Part shown: positions 1 through 9,544 of the stretch, in pieces | Position numbering within the stretch: the stretch's first letter is position 1 | Layout of the letters: the number at the start of each line of letters is the position of its first letter | DNA from: CAJCIW01 sp963833965 | Lineage (GTDB): Bacteria; Chlamydiota; Chlamydiia; Chlamydiales; Rhabdochlamydiaceae | DNA length: 64,000 nucleotides | Direction of reading: 5' to 3' | NCBI GenBank assembly: GCA_963833965.1 | Contig: CAWHZZ010000002.1 | Span: 1 to 64,000 of the forward strand | Notes under the pieces: generated by a model | Databases searched by the model: none | What the model saw: only the letters and a program-made list of their open reading frames with translations | What the model was told of the DNA's origin: nothing | Translations under genes and position numbers: made by a program

Positions 1-2355
1 CCCATGGGCCGGGCGAACAGGAACCCCTGTCCGATGTCGACCCCCTCGGTACGGAGACGCTGCAGCTGGCCTTCGTTCTCGACGCCTTCGGCGATCGTCT
101 GCAGCCCGAAGAACGGCTTGCTCAGTTGGACCAACGTGTGCACGATGGCGGCCGACTGGGACGAGATCGGCGATGCAGGACACGAACGACTGGTCGATCT
201 TCAAGTACGTCGATGGGGAACTGGCGAAGGTAGCTCAGCGACGAGTACCCGGTGCCGAAGTCGTCGAGGGCGATGCCACGCCGAGCTCCTTGACCGAGTT
301 GAGCCGTCCAACGTCGACTGGACGTCGAGCATCAGCGCCGACTCGGTCAGCTCCAGGAGCAACAGAGCACGATCAGTCCGCGGCCGCGTCCAGCGCACCC
401 GCGGACGGTCGTCGACGATCCAGTCGGGCCGGCCGGCCGGCTACACCACGAGACAATCATCTGGAGGGCCCGCTGCTGCCAGATCGCACCCTGTGGCAGG
501 CCGGTTGCAGAACCCACTTTCCCACGGGCACGATCAACCCGCTGTTCGAGGCCCGGGATGAAACCGTCTGGCCGGATCAGTCCCCGAACTCTCCTGCACC
601 TATTGGACCAGGGCCTCGGACCGGAGGAGGCACCCTGGCCAGGTCGACCGTCGGCTGGTAGAAGCACCGCGAACTCGTCGGTTGTCGCAGGCTGCCGGAA
701 GGCCGAGCTCGAGGAGCCGCGGCCCCCCCGCGGCGGCCGGCAGCGGGGATCAAGACCACCGCCCGATCCTCGCCGGCGCCCTCGGCCCGATAGAGCGCGA
801 CGTCCGCCTCGCTCAGCAGCTCATCGGACGCCGGTCGGGCCCACGGCGACGCCGGCGCTGGCCGTCACGTCCAGCAGCTGGTGGCTGCCAACGTCTGTCG
901 GGCTCGGCCAGGCCGTCGATCATCCGCTGGGCCACGACTCCGCCCCGCCGAGACCGGCCGATCCGTCCCCAGCACGACAAGTCGTGGCCGCCAAACGTCC
1001 AACGGAGTCGCCCTCGGAGGGCGCACTGGTGACGCCGTCGGCCACCTCGACCAGCACTCGTCGCCCCCTCGTGACCGAGCGTGTCATTGATGTCCTCGAA
1101 TCTGTCGAGGTCGATGAACAGCACCGCCGCCCTGGCTCATGGTCGCGACGCGAGCGCTTCAGCATGGTGTCGATCCGATCGAGGGTCAGGGCCCGGTTCG
1201 GGTAGCCCCGTCAACGAATTGTGGAAGGCCAGATTCGTGGAGCTTCTCCTGTACTGCGACTCGAAGCTCAGCGGTCCTCGTCCCGCACCATCTCGAGGGC
1301 ACGGGGCCCGGCTGGTCGCCAGCAGGGGCACAACGATCGCCCATCAGCAGGAAGAATGCGGTGCCGAAGCACCAGGACGGCCAGTGCGTCGCCGTTGGCG
1401 AGGACACTTCCTCCCCGGCGGCGGCACCGATCGCCTCGGACGGTCCACCCGTTCTGCAGGTTGATCGTCGTCGACTGGGAATGGGCGGGGACCTGCAACC
1501 CGACCGGAACGTGGGCCGAGTAGCCGTTGCTCCGGTAGTGGAAGGCCACTTCGCTGTGGCAGGGTGCCCGGCCAAGGGCGGGCGCTAGAACCACACCGGG
1601 ACGATCGACGTCCCGCTCCACCCGATGAAGGCGGCCCGGCGTGTGGTCACCCACGTCGGGACCTACACCGCCGGCATACAACGGGGTCCCAAGCACCAGC
1701 ACCGACGTCGTGCCGCTCCAGAAGGGCAGGGACGCGGCCACGCCCGAGTCGCGTGCCTTGAGGAAGGCCGCTCCCAGCCCGCCGTCCCAGCAACTGGAAC
1801 CCGGCCGGGGCGGTCGAGACGGTCCGCGATGCTCACCGCGGCGGCCAGGCAGCAGCAGGGCTGGTCCCCCGGCGGCGACACCTGGTACGTGCCACTGGCG
1901 CCGAGGCCGTGCTGGCGGCCGCCCGGCGCCGCGCTGCCGGATTTGGACGCAGGCACCAGCGCCAGCTCGGCGATGCCGATGACCTCGGGATAGCGCTGGG
2001 ACGCGGTGGCTGGACGTGATCCACGCCTGGAAGGTGGACTGCGACGCCCGGCGTTGCAGGTACGACGTATGTTTCCACGGACAGGACGAGGTCCTGCTCG
2101 TGCTGGATGGCCAATTTGCAAGGTCCGTGGCGATCCCTCGTGCGGACGCCACGAACTCCTGACAGGACTGCTCACCGTGGTTCCGGGCCACCACCTGGGC
2201 TGCGAACACTGAGCCGATCTGGCGACCCCGACCAGGAGTACCGCCCCGAGGAACCAGGTCTGGCGGAGGGCCAGGCGCGCTGGGGCTCCGCGCTCTCGGC
2301 TGGGGGCACGTTGGCCGACCTCGAATCCGATCAGCGGAATCGCCGTGTCAGGCAC
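1..2355 (-). pseudogene. Frameshifted CHASE-GGDEF-EAL cyclic-di-GMP protein, actinobacterial type, 3' end outside window
   Basis: Read on the minus strand, successive frames give the parts of one sensor protein in order: an N-terminal membrane region, a CHASE-like sensor (FVASARGIATDLA, later VIGIAELALVPA near 1990), then NSLTGLP, LFIDLDRFEDINDTLGHEG (GGDEF start near 1125), MIDGLAEPD, the EAL parts FYQPTVDLA, LIRPDGFIP and LELTESALMLDVQSTL, and near the window edge GQGFLFARPM. Such proteins make and/or degrade cyclic-di-GMP at the membrane. The frame changes every few hundred bases, so no single open frame spans it. Base composition is far more GC-rich than the DNA after 4150. The domain identity is clear. 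Whether the breaks are real decay or sequencing error cannot be told here, but their density favours error. Confidence 0.72.
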
Positions 2356-2691
2356 GACGCTCGGACGTCCCCACGGGGGTCGTCGATGGGGAAGGAAGGC
2401 ACAGCTGTAGCATCTACGTGTTCAGAGCGGCGGCGCCTTGAGCGCCCACTCCGCCAGCAAACCCCGTTCACACCGTCCTGACTGGTGTCTCGAGCGACAG
2501 GACCGGCCTCGTTCGCCGGGGTGGCGCTGGAGGAGGTGGCCAGGAAGGCGTTTGCGCTCGTCTACTACCGGTGGTAGTTATTACGACTGCTCAGAGCAGC
2601 TCGCTGGCGAAGGGAGGTGGGGGGTGACGGTGACCGAGTCCGGGAACTGGATCTCGAGCGCCCCGTTGTCTGTGGTGGTGCCACCGGAACC

Positions 2692-3644
2692 ATGAGCAGC
2701 ACCACGCATTCTCCAGCGGACCTTCCAACTCGGACTGGCCACCGTGGTGGCTGCTCGATGCCGTGCTCCAGATCCAACCCTTCATGTTCACACGTGGTCC
2801 AACGGCTTCAGCGGGATGCTGAACGGATTGGCCGGCGGAAACCCCGGGTGGGTGTCCCGCAGCATCACCTGGGACGGTTTGATTCACTCCCACCAGCCCG
2901 TGCTGACCAACGCGCTGTTCGCCGGCGTCCAGTTCCTGATCGCCTTCGGAATCGTCTCCAGAGGCGGACCTGCAAGGCGGCTCTCGGGCTGTCCATCGTC
3001 TGGGCCCTCGGTGTGTGGTGGTTCCGGGGAGGCTGCCGGCCGGGCGCCTCCTAGGCGGGGGGACCCCTGTTCCCGGGGGGCCCGGGTGGCGTCCCGTCTC
3101 GACGGTGTCCTGGTCCTTCTTCTCGGGCCGAGCCCAGGGCTCCGACAGGCCGTTCGTCGAGGCCCGGACCGTCGGTGTCCGGGCGGCCAAGGTCATCTGG
3201 GTGGCGGTCTGGGGCCTGCTCGCCGTTCTGGCCCTGGTGGGCTTGTAGCTGCTCCCCCCGGGCACTGCACGATCTGGTCGCCGGGCTGGACAACGGTCAA
3301 CCCGGCTGGCTGGCCCACATCGACCGCGTGCGAGTGCGACCTTCTTCCTCCATCACGGGACGACGGCCGCTGTCCTCCTGGCCGTCGTGTGCGCGCGGCG
3401 GCGGCCGTCGGGGGTTTCTCCGGTTCGAGATCACCCAGCTCGACGTATCGTCCTCGCCATCGCCACGTTCGCCGTGATCTGGGTGGCCGTGCCCTACGTC
3501 GGCGGCATCCTGGCCGGTGGTGCCACCGACCCCAACTCCGGCGCACCGGTCATCGTGCTGGCGCTCATTCTACTGGCCCCTGACCACCGAACGAAGGCGA
3601 CCTGTCGTGGCCCGACGGGTCGCTCCGCCGTCAAGGAGACCTGA
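2692..3644 (+). pseudogene. Frameshifted actinobacterial multipass membrane protein
   Basis: Pieces in different plus frames join into one hydrophobic protein: TFQLGLATV and a WLLDAVLQIQPF-like stretch near 2725-2790, then GFSGMLNGLAGGNPGWVS, TNALFAGVQFLIAFGIVSR, LSIVWALGVWWF, WLAHIDRV, and GGATDPNSGAPVIVLALILL near 3510-3570. This pattern (WLLDAxLQxQPFMF at the start, GGATDPNSG near the end) belongs to an uncharacterised family of actinobacterial membrane proteins. At least four frame changes are needed. It is as GC-rich as the preceding gene and runs in the opposite direction. No function is known to me. Confidence 0.6.
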
Positions 3645-4122
3645 GCGACTTGGCCCCCCCCGCCTGGCTGTACTACCTCTTCGGCGTCCTGATGTGACGG
3701 TTGCCGCCGACCGCGCCCTCGCTGCTGGTGGTCTCGGTGCCCCTGCGCCAGGCGTCGGGACGGGACGTCGACATCGCCCACCTCTTCATGGGGGTGGCCA
3801 TGGCCGGCATGTTCGTGGGCCGCTGGGCGTTCGGTCCCAGTGCGGTCTGGGAACTGGTCTTCGCCGCTCTGCTGGTCTGGTTCGTGGCCCGGAGTTTCCT
3901 GTCCGTCCAGCGCTTCCGGGCTGCACCTCCCCCACGAGGCCATCCACGCCGCCATGAGCTTGGCCATGCTGCTGATGTACTGGTACCCCCTCGGGGCGTC
4001 GACCGTCTCGATGTCCATGTCGGCCTCGTCCTCGTCGTCGGAAATGCCTCGAGAATGGGTTCGTACCGCCCCTGGCCGTGTCCTTCTTCGCCTCCGCCAT
4101 CTTCACCCTGGCCTCACCGTTC
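3644..4122 (+). pseudogene. Frameshifted DUF5134-like actinobacterial membrane protein, truncated at the chimeric junction
   Basis: Plus-strand frames carry LAPPAWLYYLFGVLM, then LLVVSVPLRQASGRDVDIAH, HLFMGVAMAGMFVGRWAFG, VWELVFAALLVWFVARSF, and in another frame LHLPHEAIHAAMSLAMLLMY, followed by SFFASAIFTLASP. The histidine-rich HxxH...AAMSLAMLxMYW segment is typical of DUF5134 proteins of actinobacteria. The reading frame breaks several times, and the gene is cut off where GC-rich DNA changes abruptly to AT-rich DNA near 4120. The function of the family is unknown. Confidence 0.55.
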
Positions 4123-4151
4123 AAGTCAAAAACGGCGTTAAGTCATAGGTA
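4117..4151. other. Abrupt composition change: probable assembly chimera junction
   Basis: Left of about 4120 the sequence is strongly GC-rich and encodes actinobacterial-type genes with many frameshifts. Right of about 4130 it is AT-rich and everything recognisable is chlamydial, with intact frames. No integrase, tRNA or direct repeat is visible at the switch. The next feature to the right is a palindromic repeat element, the kind of sequence at which assemblies or library ligations join wrongly. The exact base cannot be fixed. Confidence 0.65.
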
Positions 4152-4337
4152 TATACTGCTGACACTTGAAAGTTATAGGAAATTTCAATTTCAGCGCTTC
4201 AATTTTTTGTTTGTTGAAGCAGACCATGTGCAAGCACATGGTCGATGGAAACGAACAAAAAGGCCATGGTAAAACCACGGCCGTAAGTGAAGATGCTGAA
4301 GCAGAAATTTTCATAACTTTCAAGTGGAAGCAGTATA
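4152..4337. repeat. Palindromic MITE-like element (TATACTGCT ends)
   Basis: The left end TATACTGCTGACACTTGAAA is answered by an inverted copy at the right end whose complement reads TATACTGCTTCCACTTGAAA. Similarity between the arms continues inward for about 50 bases (AGTTAT, AAATTTC, TTCAGC, CTTCA). A central hairpin has arms ACCATGTG and CACATGGT around 4226-4243. There is no coding capacity beyond short chance frames. The structure is that of a miniature inverted-repeat element. Beyond it, 4338-4440 holds only a short inverted repeat with arms AACGCAAAGA and TCTTTGCGTT. Confidence 0.6.
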
Positions 4338-4441
4338 GACGAAACGAAACGCAAAGATGCAAAGGAATTTTATTTTTCAAGCGCTTAGTGGCTTATGCGT
4401 CTTTGCGTTGATTGTGCTTAGGCTACAACCGCCCTGGCTAA

Positions 4442-4776
4442 GAGGCTGTCTGCGATTTTCGTTATTTTGATTTTTGATGGATTTTTCTTTAGGCTTTTCT
4501 TCGATCGCGAAGGACATAGTTAATTAACTAGTGGTCCGTGACAAAAATTCTTGGAGCAATTTCGGCGTCAAAGCCGCTGAAATCGACGATCGCAAGTTGA
4601 TTCGTATTGCATTAATACGGATCAACTTGCGAAGCCTCCGGTCGTCGATTTGAGCGAGCTTTCACGCTCGAAATTGTCTCAAGAATTTTTGTCACGGACC
4701 ACTAGACCAAGGGATCGAAGAAAAGCCTAAAGAAAAAGGCGCAAAAAGCAACGTAACAGAAATCGCAGACAGCCTC
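4442..4776. mobile_element. Outer miniature inverted-repeat element, interrupted by an inner element
   Basis: The ends are GAGGCTGTCTGCGATTT and its inverted copy, flanked by TAA on both sides, a possible 3-base target duplication. The arms also pair internally (TTTAGGCTTTTCTTCGATC against GATCGAAGAAAAGCCTAAA). The same element is present in inverted orientation and without interruption at 9545-9704. Removing the inner element and one CTAG copy leaves 161 bases, against 160 in the other copy. It has no coding capacity, so it would need a transposase supplied in trans. Confidence 0.8.
4532..4701. mobile_element. Inner miniature element nested in the outer one, CTAG target duplication
   Basis: The ends are TGGTCCGTGACAAAAATTCT and its near-perfect inverted copy, bounded by CTAG at 4528-4531 and at 4702-4705. 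The uninterrupted outer copy at 9545-9704 has a single CTAG at the same place, so empty and filled sites can be compared directly. A 4-base YTAR duplication is typical of one subgroup of IS5-family elements. The core (CGACGATCGCAAGTTG and its complement) is shared with the element at 17717-17877, which has different ends. A decayed single end of the same type lies at 15492-15512. Confidence 0.82.
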
Positions 4777-4824
4777 TAAGTAACCCCTTCCCTAACAATT
4801 TTCTATTCATTATCATCTCCTATC

Positions 4825-7800
4825 ATGAGCTGGATTCCCCTTCACGTGCACTCGCAATATTCGATTTTGGACTCATCGGCCTCCGTGGAGGATATCGCCG
4901 CGAAGGCAGCAGAGTTCAAAATGTTGGCGGTCGCATTGACCGACAGCGGCAACATGTATGGCGCCGTTGAATTTTTCAAGGCGTGCAAGGGCGCTGGCGT
5001 CAAGCCGATCATCGGCTGCGAATTGAATGTTGCGCCCGTGTCCCGTCATGAAAAGAAACGCACTCCTGGACTGCCCTCTGGTTTTCCTATCGTCCTGCTT
5101 GCCAAGAACAAACAAGGGTATCAAAACTTGTGTGTGCTAAGTTCGTTGGCCCACCTCGAGGGATTTTATTACACGCCGCGCATCGACAAAGAGCTCCTTG
5201 CCAAGCACTATGAGGGGCTGATCTGTTTATCGGGGCCGCACAATAGCAGCCTCGCGCACTATATTCTTCAGGGCAAAGAGCAGGAGCTCATGGCTGAGAT
5301 CGAATGGTTTCAGTCTGTATTTAAGGAAAATTATTATTTCGAGCTGCTGCGTCATCAGATGCGCGAAGAGGATATACGCCGCGACGAGATGGACCAAGAG
5401 GGGTGGTTATATCAACTGCATCTCGATACCATTCAAGGGCAAAAAAAGGTCAATGAGCGCCTGATCGCGCTCTCCAAAGAGAAAGCAATTCGCTGCGTGG
5501 CCGCAAGCGATTCTCGGTACATCGACAGAGAGGACTGGCGGGCTCATGAAATTTTGATGAACATCCAGTCAGGCGAGCCTTGCGAGATTTGGGAAAAAGA
5601 CTCATATGGCAACCCCAAACAGCGTGTGCTTAATCCCAAACGTCAGGTCTGTCACACCCATGAGCTCTATTTCAAATCGCCAGAAGAAATGGCGGCGCTC
5701 TTTAGCGACATTCCCGACGCCTTGCAAGCCTCTTTAGACATCGCCCCGCAATGTCAGTTTGAATTCGACTTTAAGACCAGATTTTATCCCGTTTTTGTTC
5801 CGCCTCACCTCAAAGAGAAGTCCTTCACAAAAGACGAGCGCCTTGCGGAAGCGGAAAAGTTTTTACGACAGTTGTGCGAGGAGGGGATCGCCAAGCGGTA
5901 CACGCCAGCGCGTCTTGCGAAGGTTCAAGAAATCTATCCCGGGCGCGATCCGATGAAGGTAGTCCGCGAAAGATTGGATTACGAATTGAATGTCATTTTG
6001 CCCAAGGGGATGGGAGATTATCTTTTAATCGTGTGGGATTTTATCCATTGGGCCAAAGAAAGCGGTATCCCGATGGGCCCAGGACGCGGCTCAGGAGCTG
6101 GATCGATCGTCTTGTATTTGATCGGCATCACCGATATCGAGCCTTTGATGTTCCACTTATTCTTCGAGCGCTTCATCAACCCTGAGCGAATTTCTTATCC
6201 TGATATCGATGTTGACATTTGCATGGACAGAAGAGCGGAAGTGATCGATTATACCGTGCGCAAATACGGCAAAGACAAAGTCGCCCAGATCATCACTTTC
6301 GGCACGATGAAAGCGAAAATGGCCATCAAGGATGTGGGGCGCGTGCTCAGCATTCCGCTGGCGAGAGTTAACGAGATTGCCAAGCTTGTTCCGGAAGATC
6401 CCAATATGACTTTGGACAAAGCTCTAGAAATCGATCCCGACCTCAAGCAGCTCTATCAAGATGATGCGGAAGTGCGCCGCTTGATCGACATGGCAAAAAA
6501 ACTCGAAGGTTCAGTCAGGAATACGGGAATCCATGCAGCCGGAATGATCATCAGCGCCGATCCGATCATCGAAAGGGCGCCAGTGTGCACAGCGAAAGAC
6601 TCCGAAATGGCCGTTACACAATATTCGATGAAGCCGGTAGAACTTGTCGGCATGCTGAAAATCGATTTTCTCGGATTAAAAACACTGACTTCCATTCAAC
6701 ACGCTGTCGATGCGATCCAGAAGAAGAAAGGAATTCTCATCGATTGGGTCAATTTGCCCCTAGACGACAAGCTCACGTTCGACCTGCTCAATCAGGGGAG
6801 GACAATGGGAGTGTTCCAGCTCGAATCGGGCGGAATGCAAGATTTGGCCAAGCAACTGCACATCGATAAATTTGAAGAGATCATCGCGGTCGGCGCTCTT
6901 TATCGTCCGGGTCCAATGGAGATGATCCCTTCCTTTATCAATCGCAAACACAAGCGGGAAGCGATCGAGATCGACCACCCCTTCATGGAAGACATTCTTG
7001 CAGAGACTTATGGGATCATGGTCTACCAAGAGCAGGTAATGGCGATTGCTAGCCGTCTTGCCGGGTACACGCTCGGCGAGGGCGACGTGCTCCGCCGCGC
7101 GATGGGAAAGAAAGATCGAGAAGAGATGTCCCGTCAGCGAGAGAAATTTCGCCAAGGCGCTCTGAAAAACGGCATCGAGGAGTCGACGGCGATGCACATT
7201 TTCGACAAAGTCGAAAAATTCGCCTCTTACGGATTCAATAAGTCGCATGCTGCGGCGTATGGGTATTTGAGCTACGTCACCGCTTATTTAAAAGCGAATT
7301 ATCCGAGCGAGTGGATGGCGGCGCTCATGACCTCCGACCGCGATGATTTGACAAAAGTCACCAAACACATTCACGAAGCGCAAACCTTCGGAATCGCCAT
7401 CTTGCCCCCCGACATCAACGAATCGGAAAAGGAATTTGTGGCCATTGCGCGGGGCATTCGCTTTGCAATGGGTGGGATCAAAGGCGTTGGAGAAGGAGTC
7501 GTCGATGCGATTATTGACGAGCGCAATAAACGCGGCGCTTATACATCTCTATACGATTTTGTCAGGCGCATCGACACGCGCAAAGTTGGAAAAAAAGTCA
7601 TCGAGAATTTGATCGAGGCAGGCTGCTTTGATTCCACTGGTTGGAGCCGCGAAGCGATGCTGCTCAGCATCGACCCGATGTACGAAGAGGTCGCCAAAGA
7701 GCAAAAAGAGGCCGCTAAAGGGGTGCTGGATCTCTTTTCGCTCATCGAAGGGGAAAAAGAGGCGAGATTCAACACTCCGCCCGAGGTAAAAGAAAAGTTT

Positions 7801-8571
7801 TCAAAGCAAAGAATTTTCAAACGAGAATACGAACTTCTCGGCATTTATCTCAATGGCCATCCGTTGGATGATTTTCGCAAGCTGATGCAGCGCCTCTCCT
7901 GCGTCCCTTTTTCTGAGTTTGAGAAATTGTCGTCTGGCGCCGTCAGCAGAATTGCATTCATTATCGAAGGGATCGTGATCAAGATCTCCGCAAAGTCCCA
8001 ACGCAAATTTGCGATCTTGACGATCAGCGACGGCCATGCGCGTTTCGAACTGCCGATTTGGCCCGATCTTTTCGAAGAAAAAGGAGCATTAGTGCAGGAA
8101 AACCAACTGCTCTACGCCGTTGTTCAAAAAGAAACCCAAGATGGGCAACTCCGCCTGCAGTGCCGCTGGCTGGACGATTTGACCAAGGCCGATGAAGCGA
8201 TGGTAAAAGCTTGCGACGATGCGTTTGATCTGGCAAAGCAGCAGGCGAAAACTTTTGAGATGAGAGAAAAAAATAAAAATGCCCGTTCCTCGGGAGGCAA
8301 ACCAAGTGAGCCAATAATGAAAAAGAGTTCTTTTCAACGCCTATTGATCCATCTCGATGCCGATTTGGCGCGCATGAGCCATATCCTCGCATTGAAAGAC
8401 GCTTTTCGCGCGCATTCGGGAGAGATCCGTATCGAGATCGCCTTCATGGCCAATTCTACAAAACTCGCTACGCTTCACATCGACCAAAGCTGGGGCGTCG
8501 ACTACCGCAAAGAGTTGGAAAGCAAAATCTCCGCCCTGCCCTCCATAAGGACCTTCAAATGGGAGCATTAA
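4825..8571 (+). CDS. dnaE: DNA polymerase III alpha subunit
   Basis: This is the catalytic subunit of the replicative DNA polymerase, 1248 residues, within the normal range for DnaE. It begins with a PHP domain (LHVHSQYSILDSSASVEDI). The polymerase active site shows PDIDVD with Asp462 and Asp464, and a third acidic residue in KIDFLGLK (Asp614). GPGRGSGAGS and the later HhH and OB-fold regions are also present. The C-terminal part binds partner proteins in other species. The ATG at 4825 gives the usual chlamydial N-terminus MSWIPLHVHS. The frame is intact, in contrast to everything left of 4120. The identity is firm. Confidence 0.97.
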   Translation: MSWIPLHVHSQYSILDSSASVEDIAAKAAEFKMLAVALTDSGNMYGAVEFFKACKGAGVKPIIGCELNVAPVSRHEKKRTPGLPSGFPIVLLAKNKQGYQNLCVLSSLAHLEGFYYTPRIDKELLAKHYEGLICLSGPHNSSLAHYILQGKEQELMAEIEWFQSVFKENYYFELLRHQMREEDIRRDEMDQEGWLYQLHLDTIQGQKKVNERLIALSKEKAIRCVAASDSRYIDREDWRAHEILMNIQSGEPCEIWEKDSYGNPKQRVLNPKRQVCHTHELYFKSPEEMAALFSDIPDALQASLDIAPQCQFEFDFKTRFYPVFVPPHLKEKSFTKDERLAEAEKFLRQLCEEGIAKRYTPARLAKVQEIYPGRDPMKVVRERLDYELNVILPKGMGDYLLIVWDFIHWAKESGIPMGPGRGSGAGSIVLYLIGITDIEPLMFHLFFERFINPERISYPDIDVDICMDRRAEVIDYTVRKYGKDKVAQIITFGTMKAKMAIKDVGRVLSIPLARVNEIAKLVPEDPNMTLDKALEIDPDLKQLYQDDAEVRRLIDMAKKLEGSVRNTGIHAAGMIISADPIIERAPVCTAKDSEMAVTQYSMKPVELVGMLKIDFLGLKTLTSIQHAVDAIQKKKGILIDWVNLPLDDKLTFDLLNQGRTMGVFQLESGGMQDLAKQLHIDKFEEIIAVGALYRPGPMEMIPSFINRKHKREAIEIDHPFMEDILAETYGIMVYQEQVMAIASRLAGYTLGEGDVLRRAMGKKDREEMSRQREKFRQGALKNGIEESTAMHIFDKVEKFASYGFNKSHAAAYGYLSYVTAYLKANYPSEWMAALMTSDRDDLTKVTKHIHEAQTFGIAILPPDINESEKEFVAIARGIRFAMGGIKGVGEGVVDAIIDERNKRGAYTSLYDFVRRIDTRKVGKKVIENLIEAGCFDSTGWSREAMLLSIDPMYEEVAKEQKEAAKGVLDLFSLIEGEKEARFNTPPEVKEKFSKQRIFKREYELLGIYLNGHPLDDFRKLMQRLSCVPFSEFEKLSSGAVSRIAFIIEGIVIKISAKSQRKFAILTISDGHARFELPIWPDLFEEKGALVQENQLLYAVVQKETQDGQLRLQCRWLDDLTKADEAMVKACDDAFDLAKQQAKTFEMREKNKNARSSGGKPSEPIMKKSSFQRLLIHLDADLARMSHILALKDAFRAHSGEIRIEIAFMANSTKLATLHIDQSWGVDYRKELESKISALPSIRTFKWEH

Positions 8572-8579
8572 AATTTTAA

Positions 8580-8608
8580 TTGACTTTCTTTGCATCTCTC
8601 TTTAATCT
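8580..8608 (+). promoter_or_regulatory. Candidate sigma-70-type promoter for the G1 peptidase gene
   Basis: TTGACT (8580-8585), a 17-base spacer and TAATCT (8603-8608) lie 50 bases before the peptidase start. Predicted transcription would begin inside the inverted repeat at 8614-8642. It is inferred from sequence only. Confidence 0.4.
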
Positions 8609-8613
8609 CTTCG

Positions 8614-8642
8614 ATGACATTTATCCAAGAGGTAAGTGTCAT
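8614..8642. promoter_or_regulatory. Operator-like inverted repeat before the G1 peptidase gene
   Basis: ATGACATTTATCC (8614-8626) and GGTAAGTGTCAT (8631-8642) are inverted copies with few mismatches, separated by AAGA. The position just after the candidate -10 fits a repressor site or an mRNA 5' hairpin. No run of T follows, so it is not a terminator for dnaE. Confidence 0.35.
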
Positions 8643-8657
8643 TAAAAAGAGGTTCCT

Positions 8658-9497
8658 ATGAAAGGAAAATCGTTTTTTACTCTTCTCTTGTTACTGCTCT
8701 CGTCGACTGCTCGGTTTTATGCCGCAGAATCGCAAATTCAGCAAATCCAATGCGGGCTCAAACCCATTGATAGAGAGAAAATACATCCCAGTGGCTCTGC
8801 TGTTTTTGAACAAACCACTTCTCCCACTTCTCAAACCGCCAGTACGAATTGGAGCGGATACGTCGCAGGCGCCGATTTGTCGGGCACTTCAGGAGATGGC
8901 AGTGTGACCTACGCTGCTGGCGAATGGGTGGTGCCGGTTTTGAAACCTACCCCTGATGACACGTATTGTGCGATCTGGGTAGGCATCGATGGTTTTAATA
9001 GCGACAGTGTCGAACAGATAGGCACTTCGCATAATTGGATCAGTGGCTCCCAGCAAAATTATGCGTGGTTTGAAATGTATCCCAGTGGCTCTTATGAGAT
9101 CACTGGGTTTCCTGTGATCAATGGCGATGTGATCAGCGCTCGAGTCGCCTATGAGGGGAACAACACTTTCAAACTCGTCATCGTCAATCACACGCAAGGT
9201 GTGAGTACCGTCATCCCAAGTAGTTATACAATGGGATCCGGCCTCGCGAGAAGTTGCGCGGAATGGATTGTCGAAGCTCCTTTCTCAGGAGGGATCCTTC
9301 CTTTGTCCGATTTTCAAAAAGTGACTTTCAACTATTGTTCTGCAATCATTAACGGGGTGAGTGGCCTCATTAATGATGGATCATGGATGAACGATGAGAT
9401 CACTATGGAAGACGGTAGTGGCAATGTGGAAGCGCAGCCTTCTGCCTTGCTAAAAGGCGGCAGTTGCTTCCGAGTTGCTTGGGTCGCTGAAAATTAA
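8658..9497 (+). CDS. Secreted G1-family (eqolisin) glutamic peptidase
   Basis: This 279-residue protein has a signal peptide (hydrophobic run at residues 6-16, probable cut after YAA at 21-23). The mature part shows the G1 peptidase pattern: TNWSGYV at 63-69, GEWVVP, AIWVGIDG at 105-112, YAWFEMYP at 135-142, and AEWIVE at 201-206. By comparison with scytalidoglutamic peptidase, the catalytic pair would be Gln120 (VEQIGT) and Glu202 (in AEWIVE). These enzymes cleave proteins at acid pH and are best known from fungi, with scattered bacterial members. The product should act outside the cytoplasm, perhaps in the inclusion or an acid vacuole. An AGAGG ribosome site precedes the ATG. Confidence 0.85.
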   Translation: MKGKSFFTLLLLLLSSTARFYAAESQIQQIQCGLKPIDREKIHPSGSAVFEQTTSPTSQTASTNWSGYVAGADLSGTSGDGSVTYAAGEWVVPVLKPTPDDTYCAIWVGIDGFNSDSVEQIGTSHNWISGSQQNYAWFEMYPSGSYEITGFPVINGDVISARVAYEGNNTFKLVIVNHTQGVSTVIPSSYTMGSGLARSCAEWIVEAPFSGGILPLSDFQKVTFNYCSAIINGVSGLINDGSWMNDEITMEDGSGNVEAQPSALLKGGSCFRVAWVAEN

Positions 9498-9516
9498 AAA
9501 AGCATTTGCTTTTAAT

Positions 9517-9541
9517 AAAGGCCAGGTTAAAACTGGCCTTT
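9517..9541 (+). terminator. Rho-independent terminator after the G1 peptidase gene
   Basis: AAAGGCCAG (9517-9525) pairs with CTGGCCTTT (9533-9541), and T residues follow. It lies 20 bases after the stop codon, directly before the palindromic element. Confidence 0.75.
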
Positions 9542-9544
9542 TCA

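Noticed and set aside
1..4122. Genomic island acquired from an actinobacterium
   Set aside because: No integrase, repeats or tRNA at the join, and every gene is broken many times while the rest of the window is intact; a chimera explains this better.
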